Shown: positions 1-12,415 of the stretch, piece after piece
Layout of the letters: each line of letters starts with the position of its first letter
Numbering within the stretch: the stretch's first letter is position 1
NCBI RefSeq assembly: GCF_026151205.1
Contig: NC_087083.1
Coordinates: forward strand, 6,674,460 to 6,738,459
Source: Bolinopsis microptera
Taxonomy: Eukaryota; Ctenophora; Tentaculata; Lobata; Bolinopsidae
DNA: 64,000 nucleotides
Reading direction: 5' to 3'
Notes under the pieces: generated by a model
Database searches by the model: none
Seen by the model: the letters and a program-made list of their open reading frames with translations, nothing else
Told to the model about the DNA's origin: nothing
Position numbers and translations under genes: made by a program

Positions 1-1205
1 ACCGAGTGAACACGTGATCACTGCGTGATGTCAGATGTTTCAGAAGTTTCAGACATTCTCGTGACTCCTAAGATACAAATCAAATATTTGCTATTTCTAG
101 AACTTGATACCTCTCATTGACGTCAAATGGAAAATATATGTTTCGTAGCAAGTTCTTGGTTTGTGGCAACTTACCAGTGAGGCTGGTGCGTAACACGTGA
201 CTTGTAGAAATCAGGAGATCTGTACAGAGTGACACAAAAGTCCAGCTTTCGGCTACGTGACTTTGAACAAAAATTATTTGATCACGTAAGAAGTAAAGAA
301 GGTGTTTTCTGGAATCATTATTCTATTTTTACTCTTGCATCATTCTGCAAACCCCGATAAATCGTGAACAAATATCCATTCACCTTTTAGCTTCTCATAT
401 TCGAACTAATTTTGTGATGCTTATCTTGAATTTAAACCTGAAATATTTTTCCGAACATAGTGTGCCTTCCCGGGTCTGATAAAGTTTTTTAATCTTATAA
501 TTGTTCATTTAATTTGGAATTATTATGATATAGTGTGGATAAAAATTGAAATCTGATAGTAGTTGTAAAGTTATAACAACAAAAACAAGTTGATATTTTA
601 GCTAAATCAGATAAATGAATAATGTAATGAATAAAGAGACGAGGTTTTAAATATTTTCAGAAGTTCACACTATTTGCTAAGTTTTCCATGTTTCAAAGGA
701 ATGTGATTTTTATAAAGGACTTATATCTGCGATAATTTTAACACTAACAGCTGCTGAAGATAATTCACACTTCAAATTTTTCATTCACTTAGGTATATTT
801 TCAAAAGTGAAAGTGAAATTTTGTTTTTGGGAACATAGTGTTCACTTTAGTGTTGTAATAAGATCCACAAATAGAATTTCGTCCCGTAAATTACATTACC
901 TTACATTACGCTGTGGAGAGCTAGGGAGTATCTCTGTTAATATACACTTTGTTGCTCGGTGTTTTGAATGAATTAGTAAAGTTCCTTTCAGAGGTTAGAG
1001 TTCATTATATGATATCATGACTTAAAGTGCTCAACATCAGTTTTACATTCTTTACCGATTCATTTCATTTTTCTGTATTTTGCGATTAAAAATTTTGTGT
1101 TAAATAATAGAATTAATATGATTAATAGTGTCCGAAAATCTTAATGCCGTTAAGGTATTACAGACAGAGATAATTGCTGTATTTGTGCAATGGTATAGTA
1201 TACTG
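1..1205. other. AT-rich non-coding stretch
   Basis: No open frame with protein-like composition and no recognisable RNA gene or element is visible. The first 20 bases contain a CACGTG E-box core, which may be chance. Confidence 0.5.
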
Positions 1206-1215
1206 CTATTATTAT

Positions 1216-1267
<52 letters not shown>

Positions 1268-1268
1268 G

Positions 1269-1342
<74 letters not shown>

Positions 1343-1343
1343 G

Positions 1344-1376
<33 letters not shown>

Positions 1377-1391
1377 TTACTACTACTACTA
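1206..1391. repeat. (CTA)n trinucleotide microsatellite
   Basis: About 60 copies of CTA/TAC with a few TGC and ATT interruptions. It opens three frames (poly-Leu, poly-Tyr and, on the other strand, poly-Val), which are repeat artefacts and not genes. Confidence 0.95.
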
Positions 1392-3180
1392 CCATATTCG
1401 TAGGTTATTGTGCTATATACTATAATTATAAAGCTCTCATCTAATTTAGATTGTGTTTAATTATTACATTAAATGATTATTTGTATGAATTATTTCTTTC
1501 GTTTTGTTGACACGCTAGAGTCATAAATTCTAAATCAGTTAGGAAAGTAATCGTCAGAAGGACCTGAGATAATGCCAAGTGACAGGTGAGACAAAATAAT
1601 TTTAGAAATATAACAAATTCAATATAATTATATAATAAGTTTAACCAGTTTAACCAGTGGCGGATGCAGGCACCATGACAGCCACTAGTTGAGCCGTTAC
1701 TGTGGTTCTCAGCCATGCGTATACATCCTCTTCTTAATATTCTTATTAAGCAGGTGTATCTCTTAATTTACACGTGCAAGGGAATTAGGTAAAATATACA
1801 CCTGCTTTTCAAAATGCTTTATACAGAAGGAGTGATAAGTGTCAAGTTTAATTCCTATAAAAGTTTTTATTCACGATACCTGGTATAAAATAAGAATCGG
1901 CATGCCAATCTAATCTTGCCTCGGACCATGCTCTGTCATTTTCATTGCACCACCATCTGTTAAGTCCCTCATCTAGTCAGAATTACACAACGAAAATAAT
2001 AAAAAAGGCGTAATAAAGTAATAAATACAAATGGCCTAATAAGGTGTAAATATAAAAATATAGTGTATGTATCGATTAGAATTAAAATTAGAATAATGGA
2101 ACAGTTTCTCGTTGTGAGTGCTTTTCTTTATATACGTAATGCTAAGGCATGGTGTAATGTGGCATGTGCAATGTTACGCCACTGGTTTATATACTGATTA
2201 TACTGATTATAAAGATGAGAAATCAATATTAAAAATATAACAATGATGTATTTTTACCAAACAAATTCAATGATGTGTTTGTTCTTTATTTGCACGTGTA
2301 TATTAATTATCTGGGCCTGATGACGGTAAGGGTGGCATTTGGGCTAGTTTCTAAGGTATAATCGAGTTCTAGACGATTTCTGCAAACAATCAGGTGAGTG
2401 AATAGTTGCACCTTAATACCATATTAGATTGCTTTAGTGTGGTGACTGTATCAGTTACTGACGGATCCAGGTACAGTACCTGGTTCCATCAATACTCCAC
2501 ACTTCGTTCTGTAGAAACTGCGCTGTAAGTGTAGTGGAAATAGAGGACTCTTTCCGAGAACTAGTGCACACTCTAGACAGTAGTAACCATGTTAACATCA
2601 CCTAGCAACGTTCCCTGGAATCAGTTACAGCAGAGTGTCATAACCTGCAGACAGACTTGTAATAGTTTGCTCAATAGTTTCAGTTACTGTGGTCGGCAAA
2701 ACACAAACCCTTGTGTACATTTTGTACGGAAAAATCGATTCTAAGTGTATTGAAAAGTTGAAATGAATTTGTAAGGATATCTCTAACCCTGGTGTGGGTA
2801 GCAATCCATATATTGCTATATTTGGCACTGATCCTACTTGGCACTATTCCTACTTGGCACCTATAATGGTGGTATGTTCCTTAAAGTGCCTGATCATCGG
2901 AGCGATCACTAGCAAGTATTGCAATATTTGTTCCTGTATCGGGAACCTGATTTGGAGAGCTGCCAAGACGTGATCCTGCAATCAAGGTGTTTCAATCTGA
3001 CGCCACAGCTCATTTAACCTTCTATTGTTAGAGTAAAAACATTGAGTCAGTAATACTACACCTATTATTGAGCTGGCTACTATAAATCAAAACAGACTGA
3101 TCTGGGCCAGGTAATAATGTTAACTTATTTCTGAATAAATCAACCCTTCAGGTGATAATATGGGACGTTTTATTACAAGG
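1392..3180. other. Non-coding stretch with no gene seen
   Basis: AT-rich sequence with only short, low-quality open frames. A small foldback (GCAGGTGTAT versus ATACACCTGC) lies near 1750-1805. No gene is supported. Confidence 0.45.
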
Positions 3181-3189
3181 TTTGGATTA

Positions 3190-3295
3190 AGTTGTGTGAA
3201 TTGCGATTGGTTGGTTTATTTTGATGCAGCTTTCTGATTGGTTGGTTTATGTCACGTGTCTAGAATACAGCTCTCTGATTGGTTAAGAGTAAGGT
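3190..3295. promoter_or_regulatory. Cluster of inverted CCAAT boxes with an E-box
   Basis: GATTGG (reverse complement of CCAATC, the NF-Y core) occurs three times, near 3207, 3236 and 3278, with CACGTG at about 3254 between the second and third. The first two copies extend to GATTGGTTGGTTTA/T. Spacings of roughly 30-40 bases are typical of promoter CCAAT boxes, but no gene is identified directly downstream, so a regulatory role is inference. A short tandem repeat of the same 14-mer would look alike. Confidence 0.3.
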
Positions 3296-3299
3296 TTAA

Positions 3300-4925
3300 T
3301 AAGTCTACACTCTCGCCCCAGATCCACAGTTTTATAGACTAAAACAAGATAATCTAATTGAGTAGCTGTGAGCTAAATAACAACAAGAAGTTGTATTAAT
3401 AACTATGACTACACATCCCTTACCACTAGGAGATTGATTACAATAATAAGTTGTAAGTTCTTAAGTTGCAGGCACTTTCTTGACAACTGTCGTTCTTACC
3501 TTGCTGGGCTTTGTTTTAAGATTATCATACGATTTTCTTAAAACAAAATATTCATCAACTTCGACATTTTACCATGCCAATTGCCAGATAACAATCCCTC
3601 TTATGCTTCATTTACTATTTAGTAAGCATAGAGCTTACAAACTGAATACAAAGTATGATTTAAGTTGTATGTAGGAAAGACAGTAAACAGCAGGCAGTAG
3701 TATAGATAATAAGTAAAGAGAGGTAGTGGAAGAGGCACAGTCGCTACCTCCACTATTTACTATCCTACCTAACAGTATGACTCAGTGACTGTTGGCCTCT
3801 ACCCAGCACTAATGTGTAGAAATTACATTAACTCTACATAACGTCCCCTGTGAAGTGCCGTGTGTTGCTCTTTAATGACTCTTAACTAGTGATTCTATTT
3901 AATGTTTAATACTTAATCACGGGATCTTAGTTCTAGGAACCACGAACAACTAATGCTCTACTTAGTACTTAGTATTGTACAATAGATCAAGGAATACTAG
4001 GTTATATTAAAGACCTGGATCCTCCGTCAGTTCGTGTTATTTTATAATTTTGTAAACGCTTTATTGTAATAATATAGTGAGTGTAAACTGTAAAGTGTAT
4101 AAGAGTATAAGTCAAAATATCAGAATCCCTTAAACCTCGTCTTCAGTTTATGATCTTATTTCATCCGTTTATCAGGTTAAGTTCAAAGAAGCAACTCTGC
4201 AAAATGTAATTAACAGCGTACGTCACTAGCTTCGTCACTCATTAATTGCACTGTAAGTCTCTCGATACCTAATTCCCGTTTTCCATTTCGCTTTCGTCAG
4301 TCTCCAGATTGTCAATGAGTTCTCTGTTTTTCATTTAGATAATCCTAGGTTGTTCTCTGTTTTTCATCCAGATAATCGTAGGTTGTTTCTCGACCACCAC
4401 AAAGCTTCCAAATATATAAGTATTTATACACCTTGTAACTGTAAGCTGTGCCTTCTTCTCACCCAAGAAAATTATTGCATTCTAATAATTTGTGTTGAAT
4501 ATTTATAATTCAACATAAATTAATATTGCATTTATTTATTGGTTTTGTAAGTAGGCGTTTAAGCAGATGTTTATAACTATTTCCGGGAAATATATGCACT
4601 AAAGTCTAAAACTCGTCGACACTGAAAGCTGATAATTTACAGATATTTCCCGCAAGGGAAGGGAGGTTATTATCAGCAGAGCCTCCCCGTTACCTTGATG
4701 AGCTGCTCGCACTACATCTAAACCGATAATGCCGTGCAATGTCTGAATATTTTCTCATGAGAATTCTTGTCACGTGACTGGAAAGCGTGGGAGAGGTGCG
4801 CGCACCATGCTGCACACTTTGGCACGCTCCCAAATTTGAATATTTCCAAACTAGTCAGTCGCTATAAGTCAGTTGCTAGATTCCTTGTTGAACAGACCAT
4901 TTTTGTGATTGTGACTGTCGAGTTT
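3300..4925. other. Non-coding stretch with no gene seen
   Basis: No credible coding region. GTCACGTGAC near 4770 is a perfect E-box palindrome about 160 bases upstream of the coding fragment at 4931 and could be part of its promoter. The same 10-mer recurs near 5980. Confidence 0.4.
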
Positions 4926-4930
4926 TATTC

Positions 4931-5241
4931 ATGAACATCCGACCACTGAGTGAAGATCAATTGCAGCTACTGGCAGCTGATTCGGAGGGTCAAAGAATCA
5001 AAATAACTGGTCTAAAAACAGAGACAAAGCCTGGGCATTGTGCCACAATGAAGTGGCCTCCTTGGACGACATTCCTAGTGAATTCAACGACGTTCCTTTA
5101 GACAGAATCACCTTTGTTCTATTGAAGCTCATAACTGAAATAACTGACATCAAGGGGCAACCTTACGAAGCTAAAACTTTCCATGCCCTTTTACTTGCTC
5201 TCTGTCGAGTGAGTGTATTGAAATTAAATGATAGCGCGTAG
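4931..5241 (+). pseudogene. Frameshifted first-exon fragment, ZMYM/QRICH1 (Crypton-derived) domain-like
   Basis: An ATG at 4931 opens a frame beginning MNIRPLSEDQLQLLADS. After a stop in the next frame at 4978-4980, a second frame runs from 4981 and reads SKNQNNWSKNRDKAWALCHN, then DDIPSEFNDVPLDRITFVLL, then GQPYEAKTFHALLLALCR. The second part resembles the N-terminal region of ZMYM2/QRICH1/KIAA1958-type proteins, which derive from Crypton tyrosine recombinases (pattern: DIP, an LD-type helix, then G-x-x-Y-x-x-x-T, then LLxxLxR). The two frames would join if one base is missing near 4980, so this is a broken copy, a sequencing error, or two unrelated frames. CGA|GTGAGT at about 5209 looks like a 5' splice donor. 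No continuation was found downstream. The family call rests on motif memory only. Confidence 0.35.
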
Positions 5242-7207
5242 CACTCAAAAGCCAAGGTATTATTAGATTATACTTCTAAATACACTATATATTTTTAAAT
5301 ACACGACATATACTTCTAAATACACTATATATACTTCTAAACAGCTATTAGCGATTAAGTAATGTCTAAATTAAATTCTATTTCCAGCAAACACTATGAG
5401 TTTATTGATGAGTTTACTGCAACCCTCAGGGCCTCGGTAATAATGAAATAACACCACTACGCTGACTGATATGCAGAACGGGCTTTTAAGGTTGTCGTCT
5501 GAAATCTTTGTTTAATTTGTGTTATTTGCTTTGTGAAATCTAAAGCCGTTATCTTTGACTCGCTTTCAATTAACCTCTTTAAACTTCAGCGCGACATTCA
5601 CGTACAAATAATTATCAGATAATTTAATATATTATTTTATAGCGAGAGGTAACACACTACTTGACCAGCAGAGCATTATTCCACCTCACTTCTGTAACAC
5701 GATAATATTGAAACCTATTTTAGGACTACTACCCTAATTCGTTAGTTCCAGACTTGAAGTATACATCTACACCAACACAACTGTAGCATTGTCTCTGCAA
5801 ATAAATCTTTAGGAATCTTTAGCAACTCGGCACTTTCCAGTGGTTATCACCATCAGCCCAATAACACGGAATATTGTTTTATTTACGTAGCTAGTAAAAT
5901 ACTAGAATCTACGATGAAAATGTCATTAAGAGTTTGCTGGTCGGGCTCTTATCTTAATAAGATTACAATGTAAGGGAAGTCACGTGACTGCTCATTATAA
6001 AACCTCACGACTCATCACGAGACAGTCTGACTTGGCGCATCTTGACAACCAGTGACCTGTTTTTATGACAACGAAGTGCATCACAGCCAGCTTAACGGAA
6101 ATGAGAGGTCGATTTACTCTAAAAATAACTGAGAGGATAATTTGATTGGAGCACGGAATAAGCATGACAAACTGAATTGATATAATGTTTCCTGAGGTCA
6201 CTGACCAAACGGAAAAAGGAAACATCTAGGCCAGACAATGATTATTTAGCAGAGTCATTGCTAGTGTTAGTATACAACTGTCATTGTAGTACAACTGTTA
6301 CAGATAGTGTTACAGAATAACTATTCAGTCTATTCAGTCTAACTTACTAATTGTGCTTGATGAGGTCCCCCTATCATTGATCAAATGTAATTACCCTCCA
6401 TGAGCAGTTGGATCACTATTGTATCAGGATGCGATATTGCTTGTACGAATCAACTCTATAGTTTATTAATACTTTTCAAACAAAGTTACAACGAATTCTT
6501 CATGTATAGTACACGTTTCAACACCAACTCCATGATTATCAACAATACGTAATATTTTCTGAACACGTCAAGTGGGTACTGGTGAATTATAAAACTACCA
6601 GAAGGTGCTCCTTCCCGAATTAATAAATTATGTGCGCCTCCGCAAAACTTTGATGGATTTATTTGAATACGTGCAGGATTCGTTTTATTTTTGTCTTATC
6701 TTTCAAACGTGTATAGTGTATACAGGTGGTACATTTTTGTTGTTGTAAGCTATAAAGTAAGAAATAAAATTTCGAATTTATTAACACCAATGCTTTTGCT
6801 TTTTACTATCCGGGCTTTATTAATTTCGAAATAAGATAACAGTAAGTATACTTCTAGTTGTACCAATACAAGCAATCGTTAATTAAATTACCAGAAATTT
6901 GCTTGATATAAAAGGGCTTCAAGCAAAGCCGCTTTTTTAAAAACAGATTGAAAACACTTCCTCAAATTGTGAAAAATATTGCGCTGTTATCTATTTGTAA
7001 ATTAAGGTTTCCCAGCGAATTTGTTAAAACACGACTGCTTATAGAAGTCTTGCTTGCGGTCTGGTACAGTTCCAGTATATAATTCAAGTCAAGTGACTGG
7101 CCAGTGCTACATGATACTGCTTTCATAATTAGTTAATACAGCTTACAATCTTACTTATAATTTTCCAATAATTCATGTGCGTGACCAGGCTCAGAATGTT
7201 TAGCACT
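5242..7207. other. Non-coding stretch with no gene seen
   Basis: AT-rich. A 5-fold repeat-like phrase (TACACTATATATACTTCTAAA) lies at about 5270-5340. No gene, RNA or element is supported in the rest. Confidence 0.4.
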
Positions 7208-7587
7208 GTTGTTAGGTGATGTTGCTAGGTGATGTTTCTAGGTGATGTTGCTAGGTGATGTTTCTAGGTGATGTTGCTAGGTGATGTTGTTAGGTGATGT
7301 TGCTAGGTGATGTTGTTAGGTGATGTTGTTAGGTGATGTTTCTGGGTGATGTTGCTAGGTGATGTTGTTAGGTGATGTTGCTAGGTGATGTTTTTGGGTG
7401 ATGTTGTTAGGTGATGTTGTTAGGTGATGTTGCTAGGTGATGTTGCTAGGTGATGTTGTTAGGTGATGTTGTTAGGTGATGTTTCTGGGTGATGTTTCTG
7501 GGTGATGTTGCTAGGTGATGTTGTTAGGTGATGTTGTTAGGTGATGTTGCTAGGTGATGTTGTTAGGTGATGTTGTTAGGTGATGTT
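7208..7587. repeat. 13-bp minisatellite (TAGGTGATGTTGY)
   Basis: About 29 tandem copies of a 13-bp unit TAGGTGATGTT plus GC, GT, TC or TT. The variable dinucleotide changes between copies without an obvious higher-order order. Because 13 is not divisible by 3, no long frame persists. Confidence 0.95.
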
Positions 7588-8580
7588 GGCTGTTACTTTA
7601 GGTTATAGATATTATATTAAGTTGCTGATATACAAAATCATACGTAGTGTTTGGAATGATTATTTTAAAACCTAACATATTAATGTTATGACTGTATGTG
7701 TCGCTTCTCCGTTGTGTAGCTAATTTATGTACGATGGTTGCCATGTGTTGCTAAGGGTTCAGTGTATTTGTTGCCATGGTGATGACACACTGCAGTCAGC
7801 TACAAATGTAAAATATGTGTTGTGACGCACGCCACAACCCCCTTCTTTTACTCTGTTGTTTCCAGCGCAGCAATGTACTTGCAGTCATAGAAACAGTCAT
7901 AGTTACACTCACAACGTAGTCATAGTTTATTATTAGTGATAGTGTAGTCAGAGTAGCAGTGAATCAATAGCAATAGTGTAGTCATAAAAATAGTGTAGCC
8001 AAAATGACGTCATTTATTTAAGTTATTATTGAAGTAAATCTGAACAACATTCGAAGTAAAACATGTGATCTCTCTTGTATTGTAAGTAAAACACTTCTCC
8101 TGTACTGAATGCATAACACATTTCATTACTGATGTAATGTTGCACTACTTTATGTTGCACTACTTTATGTTGCACTACATGTCAAACAACTCCGACGTGA
8201 TCTGTACTCTTGACTGCATTTATTAATGTATAAGCTACGAGACCGCTTGTATCACTCGTTTTACTGATATTTGCTTTGTTGTGATTAAGGTTATAGCTTA
8301 CTGCTTAAATATTTTCGGGCACTCGGTCGCTACACCTCTCGAAACTTTAACCATTCTTCAAGAAGGTTTATTTCATTGGTTAGCTATATTAGAACACGTT
8401 AGAGAAGAGTGAGAAAAAGAGTTAGAAATAAAGCAAGTTTTTAGGGTGAAGTTTGAAATCGACCGGAATTATAAACTAAACAATTGTTCAGCTGAAGACG
8501 ATTTACACATGTATTTTGAAAGCTCCTGCTAAAACAAACTTATCGTATCACTTATATGTTTTAAAAAATCCCCCTCCAAA
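7588..8580. other. Non-coding stretch with no gene seen
   Basis: Contains small repeats such as CATAGTTA/AGTGTAGTCA near 7890-7990 and TTTATGTTGCACTAC three times near 8145-8180. No gene seen. Confidence 0.4.
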
Positions 8581-8589
8581 TTGTTAATG

Positions 8590-11500
8590 AAATCACTTGG
8601 AGTGAAGTATTGCAAAATTCAAAACCATCCACGATTTCAACTTATTAATTGTCCAAATTTAATGCTTTTGAACGTCCATGTTTAGACATTATGTCCGTAA
8701 CTGATAAGTTCTTCATCGTCTAAATAAACATTTTTATTTTAACCCTAGCGAGTGTGTCTGTCTGGGTTTTAAAATACCAGTCTTTAGTAACAATGCCAGA
8801 AATTATTCATAGGATTGAGGAACATAATTAATTTCAGTTCTTATTAAATTAGAACTTGACGAATGACACCGCTCCTAAAATAGCGATGTTTAAAGATGTA
8901 TGAAAATAGCAAAATGACCGCATCAAAACAAATCACGCCTTTCTGAAGAGAGTGCCTAAAACTAAACAGTCCATTCCCACATCAATAAAGAGTTTTATCT
9001 GAAGTTGCTTAGTTTAACTGTTCCCACACCAATAAGGCAACTGTTGTTCTCTAGCGAGCTGTTATCAGGTAGTGCTTTAGTTTCACTTAGAGGAAGTAAT
9101 TTGAGGAGTAGAACTGGTACTTGCTATTTTAGATCACGCGATGTCACACACTGTTACACATTATTTTAACAGTTTCCGTGTGTGACGGTTAATAGCCGGA
9201 TATGAGCATTGTCCCACTGTGTTAATCTAGTGACCTTGTGAGAGCACGCTAGTTAGCGGATCACTCGTTACTGTGATCTAAAGTTAGAATTCCCCTGGAT
9301 CATATGACAAACTAGAAGGTTCACAGTCATTCGGAGGTCACTAGGTCACTTGGAGGCGTACCTACAGTGACGCTAGGAGCCTACTTCAGTGTTACCATCT
9401 TAACTAGGTAGTATTCAGTATTGAGTATAATTCATTTCTCTGCGAACTCTATTTCTGAGGGTGACGTTACTTGTAGGCAGCTTCTTTTATTGCTTCCCAT
9501 ACACTAAAGTGAAAGTGAAGCAGTATAATATGTTTATTTTGCTATAATATAGTCACAACAGTATTTTTAATACCATCATTATAGTAGTAGTGTAATATTG
9601 GGACCCAAGCTACACTTACATGTCTTCAATCTTTCATGAATATGTTGCTGCAATGTAACCATGGCATGTAGTCATGGTAACAACTTGCAATCCTAGCATG
9701 TTTTATTGACAGTCGTATGCTGCTTTAGTGGTAAAAGGCACTTCACACTTCGTTTTATGTTGATTGACAGCAAGTTTTCTTAAATCATTTACAATTCAAG
9801 AACAGTTTCATCTCCTCTCCTGTTGTGCACTTGTTGTTTCGCTACCTCGTTTCATCATAGCAGATGGTAAAAAGTATATCGTTACGTTATAAACTACAGT
9901 AGTTAATTTAACTACTTCTCTTAGTACAGTACCATCTGATAGCTTGATAGTGGATTGTAACTTTATAAATAGTACCACGTACTGGCAGATTGAAAGCAGC
10001 GTATCACTACCACCAGTACTCAGTAGATTGTATCGTAATGTTATAAGGTGCCGATGTCGCGATGTTGAACAATGACTATATGGCGGGACTAGAAAGACAC
10101 GCAAGAGAGAAATACTCGAATAAAGATGGGAAGCCCATGCCACCCCCACTGTCACAGACCAGGTAGTTACAACTTCCTCGCGTGCTAATCGTGCAAATGC
10201 GCGTTATCACGTGCAATTGCGCGTTACCACGCGTATTTGCATTTACAGGGGTCTTTATGTGACCGACTTTTTGCAGTGATAAACGAGCAGAGCGGAAAGA
10301 GGCTCAGAGAAAGATGGAAGAATATTCTCGGAGTTTGCGGGACAGTGATAATCAGGGTAACAGAACTAACATTTCCCGGCCTGGAACTTCTGGGTGAGGC
10401 CCAAAATTATCATTAAGTCATGGTAACGGCAACCATGGGGCCGATAATTACAGTCAAAATCATTACTGTATGTGAATAATTCGATAATTCTCTTCCTGGG
10501 CTTAAGAGCATTTAAAACATTTTGGCGATTGGCCAAACGACCATTTTCCATTTCTACTCAGATATTTTATGAGAATAAACACCAAGATGTTTTTAAAATT
10601 CAACTTCTCCTGTTATAATCCATTTACTTGTTGAAGTAAACTATTTCTTAGATTATTTGTGTACGTAACATTTAACAATTGCATTTTGACTTCATGTTTA
10701 AGAATTTTTGCCCGAACATATATTCTTCATCTCTAAATAAAGTATTTTAATTTAAACCTACGAGTTCCTGTTTCAGATACCAGCTTTAGTAACAATGGCA
10801 GTTCATACACTAAATTAAAGGGAACTAATTACAGATAAAAGAACGGAAGACACCAGCGAAATAGGGTTTTAAAGATGTAGGAAAGCAAAATGCGACGCAA
10901 AAATGGTTGTGGAGGAGAGTGGCTAATACAGTCCATTTCCACATCAAAAAAGTTCTATTCTAAAGTTGCAGTTAACTGTTCCACTGCGATAGGCAACTTT
11001 TTATAACAGTCTTTTATAATAGTTTTAGTTGTCACTTGTTAGTTTTGAGAGTAGCACTCGTACTTGAAATATTTAGATCTCGGTGTACCACATGTTGACA
11101 CATGATTTTACTATCCGGTGTGTAGGTTACATAGTCGATAACTATGTCACTGTTCTATCTTATACGGGGCTTGGAGAAGGACTAGTTCATCTCAACATGT
11201 GATTAAAGTTAATTCCCTCAGCAAGATACTAGAAGGTTCACTCATCAGTCCTAGTATTCGGGCGTATAGGGCTAGTGCTATAGTTTCTGTCTGGAGATTC
11301 GATTGAGGTATAATTCATTCTCTGAATTATTTGAGGGTGAGTTATTGATGGCACTTCTTTAAATTGTTATAACAAAGGTGAAAGTGAAGATATAAAGAGA
11401 AAGTAACCAACAGTATTTTATCCATCATTATAGTGGGAGTGAAAAGGGACCCAGCTACCTTTCGGGTCCAATTCAAATCATAAATTGGAAAAATGGTAAT

Positions 11501-12415
11501 GTAGAATGGCGTAGTCATGGACATCATCTAGCAGTTTTGGTGACAGTCTTTATGTTTTGCTTAATGTAAAAGCATTAAAGTTTTACATTTCAAAGAATAT
11601 TACAAAAAGAAAGTTTAATTTTTATTGCATTTTCAACAGTCAATAATGAAAAAAATATAATTCTTATTGTAAAAAGTAGTTAATTTATCACCTTTCTTTT
11701 ACAGTAATCTGATATCTTGAAAGTGGAAATTGGGCTAAAATAGACAAATAGATAAAAAGCGTACATATCACAATCGTGATGACGTAGTTTTCCATGGTTT
11801 AACAATGACTACTGATAGAAAGAGAGCAAAATAAAATACTCGAAAAAGATGGGAAGATCATTGCTAAACATTCACAACCAGTAGTTACAATTCCCGCTCT
11901 AATCGTGCAATGCCGTTATCAAAGTTGAATTGGCGTTACCACGCGATTGATTACGGGTAGTGACCACTTTTTCAGGATAACGAAACGGAAAGTGCTCAGA
12001 GTGGAAGATATTCACAGAGTGTTCACAGTGAATAGGGTACACGAATTGTCCGGTGGACCGGTGAGGTCCAAATTAGTTGTCACGGTAGGTCAACATGTGT
12101 GCCAGAATACACAAAATCATTATGATATGCTGAACGAAGTACAGATAATTCTTCACTCGAGAAGAGATTCGTAAAATTATTGGTGATTGGCAAGTATGAG
12201 ATACTATTTCAAACTGAGATAATGAGATAAACACCAGTGTGTAAAAAAATATTCCAAATTCTACCTGTTTTATTACTATTGAATAAAGCTTTCAATTGTT
12301 ACTCAGCTTTAACATCAGCTAGGGATTTAAGTTGTCAGAAATATATTCAAAACATATTACAGAACTTGAAGTATTTTCCCAACTTTAAATAAGAAGCATT
12401 TGACAGTTACAGTTA
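8590..12415. repeat. Old diverged tandem duplication (about 2 kb unit, 2 copies plus a partial third)
   Basis: Copy 1 (about 8590-10590) and copy 2 (about 10590-12240) align in order through many short shared blocks: TTCATC-TCTAAATAAA (8714 and 10728), TTTAGTAACAATG (8783 and 10787), CAGTCCATT-CCACATCAA (8970 and 10929), and the block near 9895-10330 matching 11660-12040. A partial third copy begins near 12245, sharing the CCTGTTxTA and AAGTATTTT-AACTTTAAATAA blocks. Differences are largely small insertions and deletions, copy 2 being shorter. No coding potential is conserved between copies. Confidence 0.7.
10175..10255. promoter_or_regulatory. Short repeated CpG/E-box/octamer cluster
   Basis: Two imperfect copies of CGTGCAAATGCGCGTTATCA then CGTGCAATTGCGCGTTACCA, followed by CACGCG and ATTTGCAT (an octamer-like site). 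This is unusually CpG-rich for its surroundings. The counterpart in the second duplicate (about 11900-11945) is partly eroded. A regulatory role is only a guess. Confidence 0.2.

Noticed and set aside
1150..1425. Poly-Leu, poly-Tyr and poly-Val proteins
   Set aside because: Frames of the CTA microsatellite.
7208..7587. CRISPR-like regular repeat array
   Set aside because: Units are contiguous with no unique spacers, in animal DNA; it is a minisatellite. The same applies to the 30- and 14-bp arrays.
9808..10155. 115-codon antisense frame
   Set aside because: Not conserved in the neighbouring duplicate copy, no recognisable domain.
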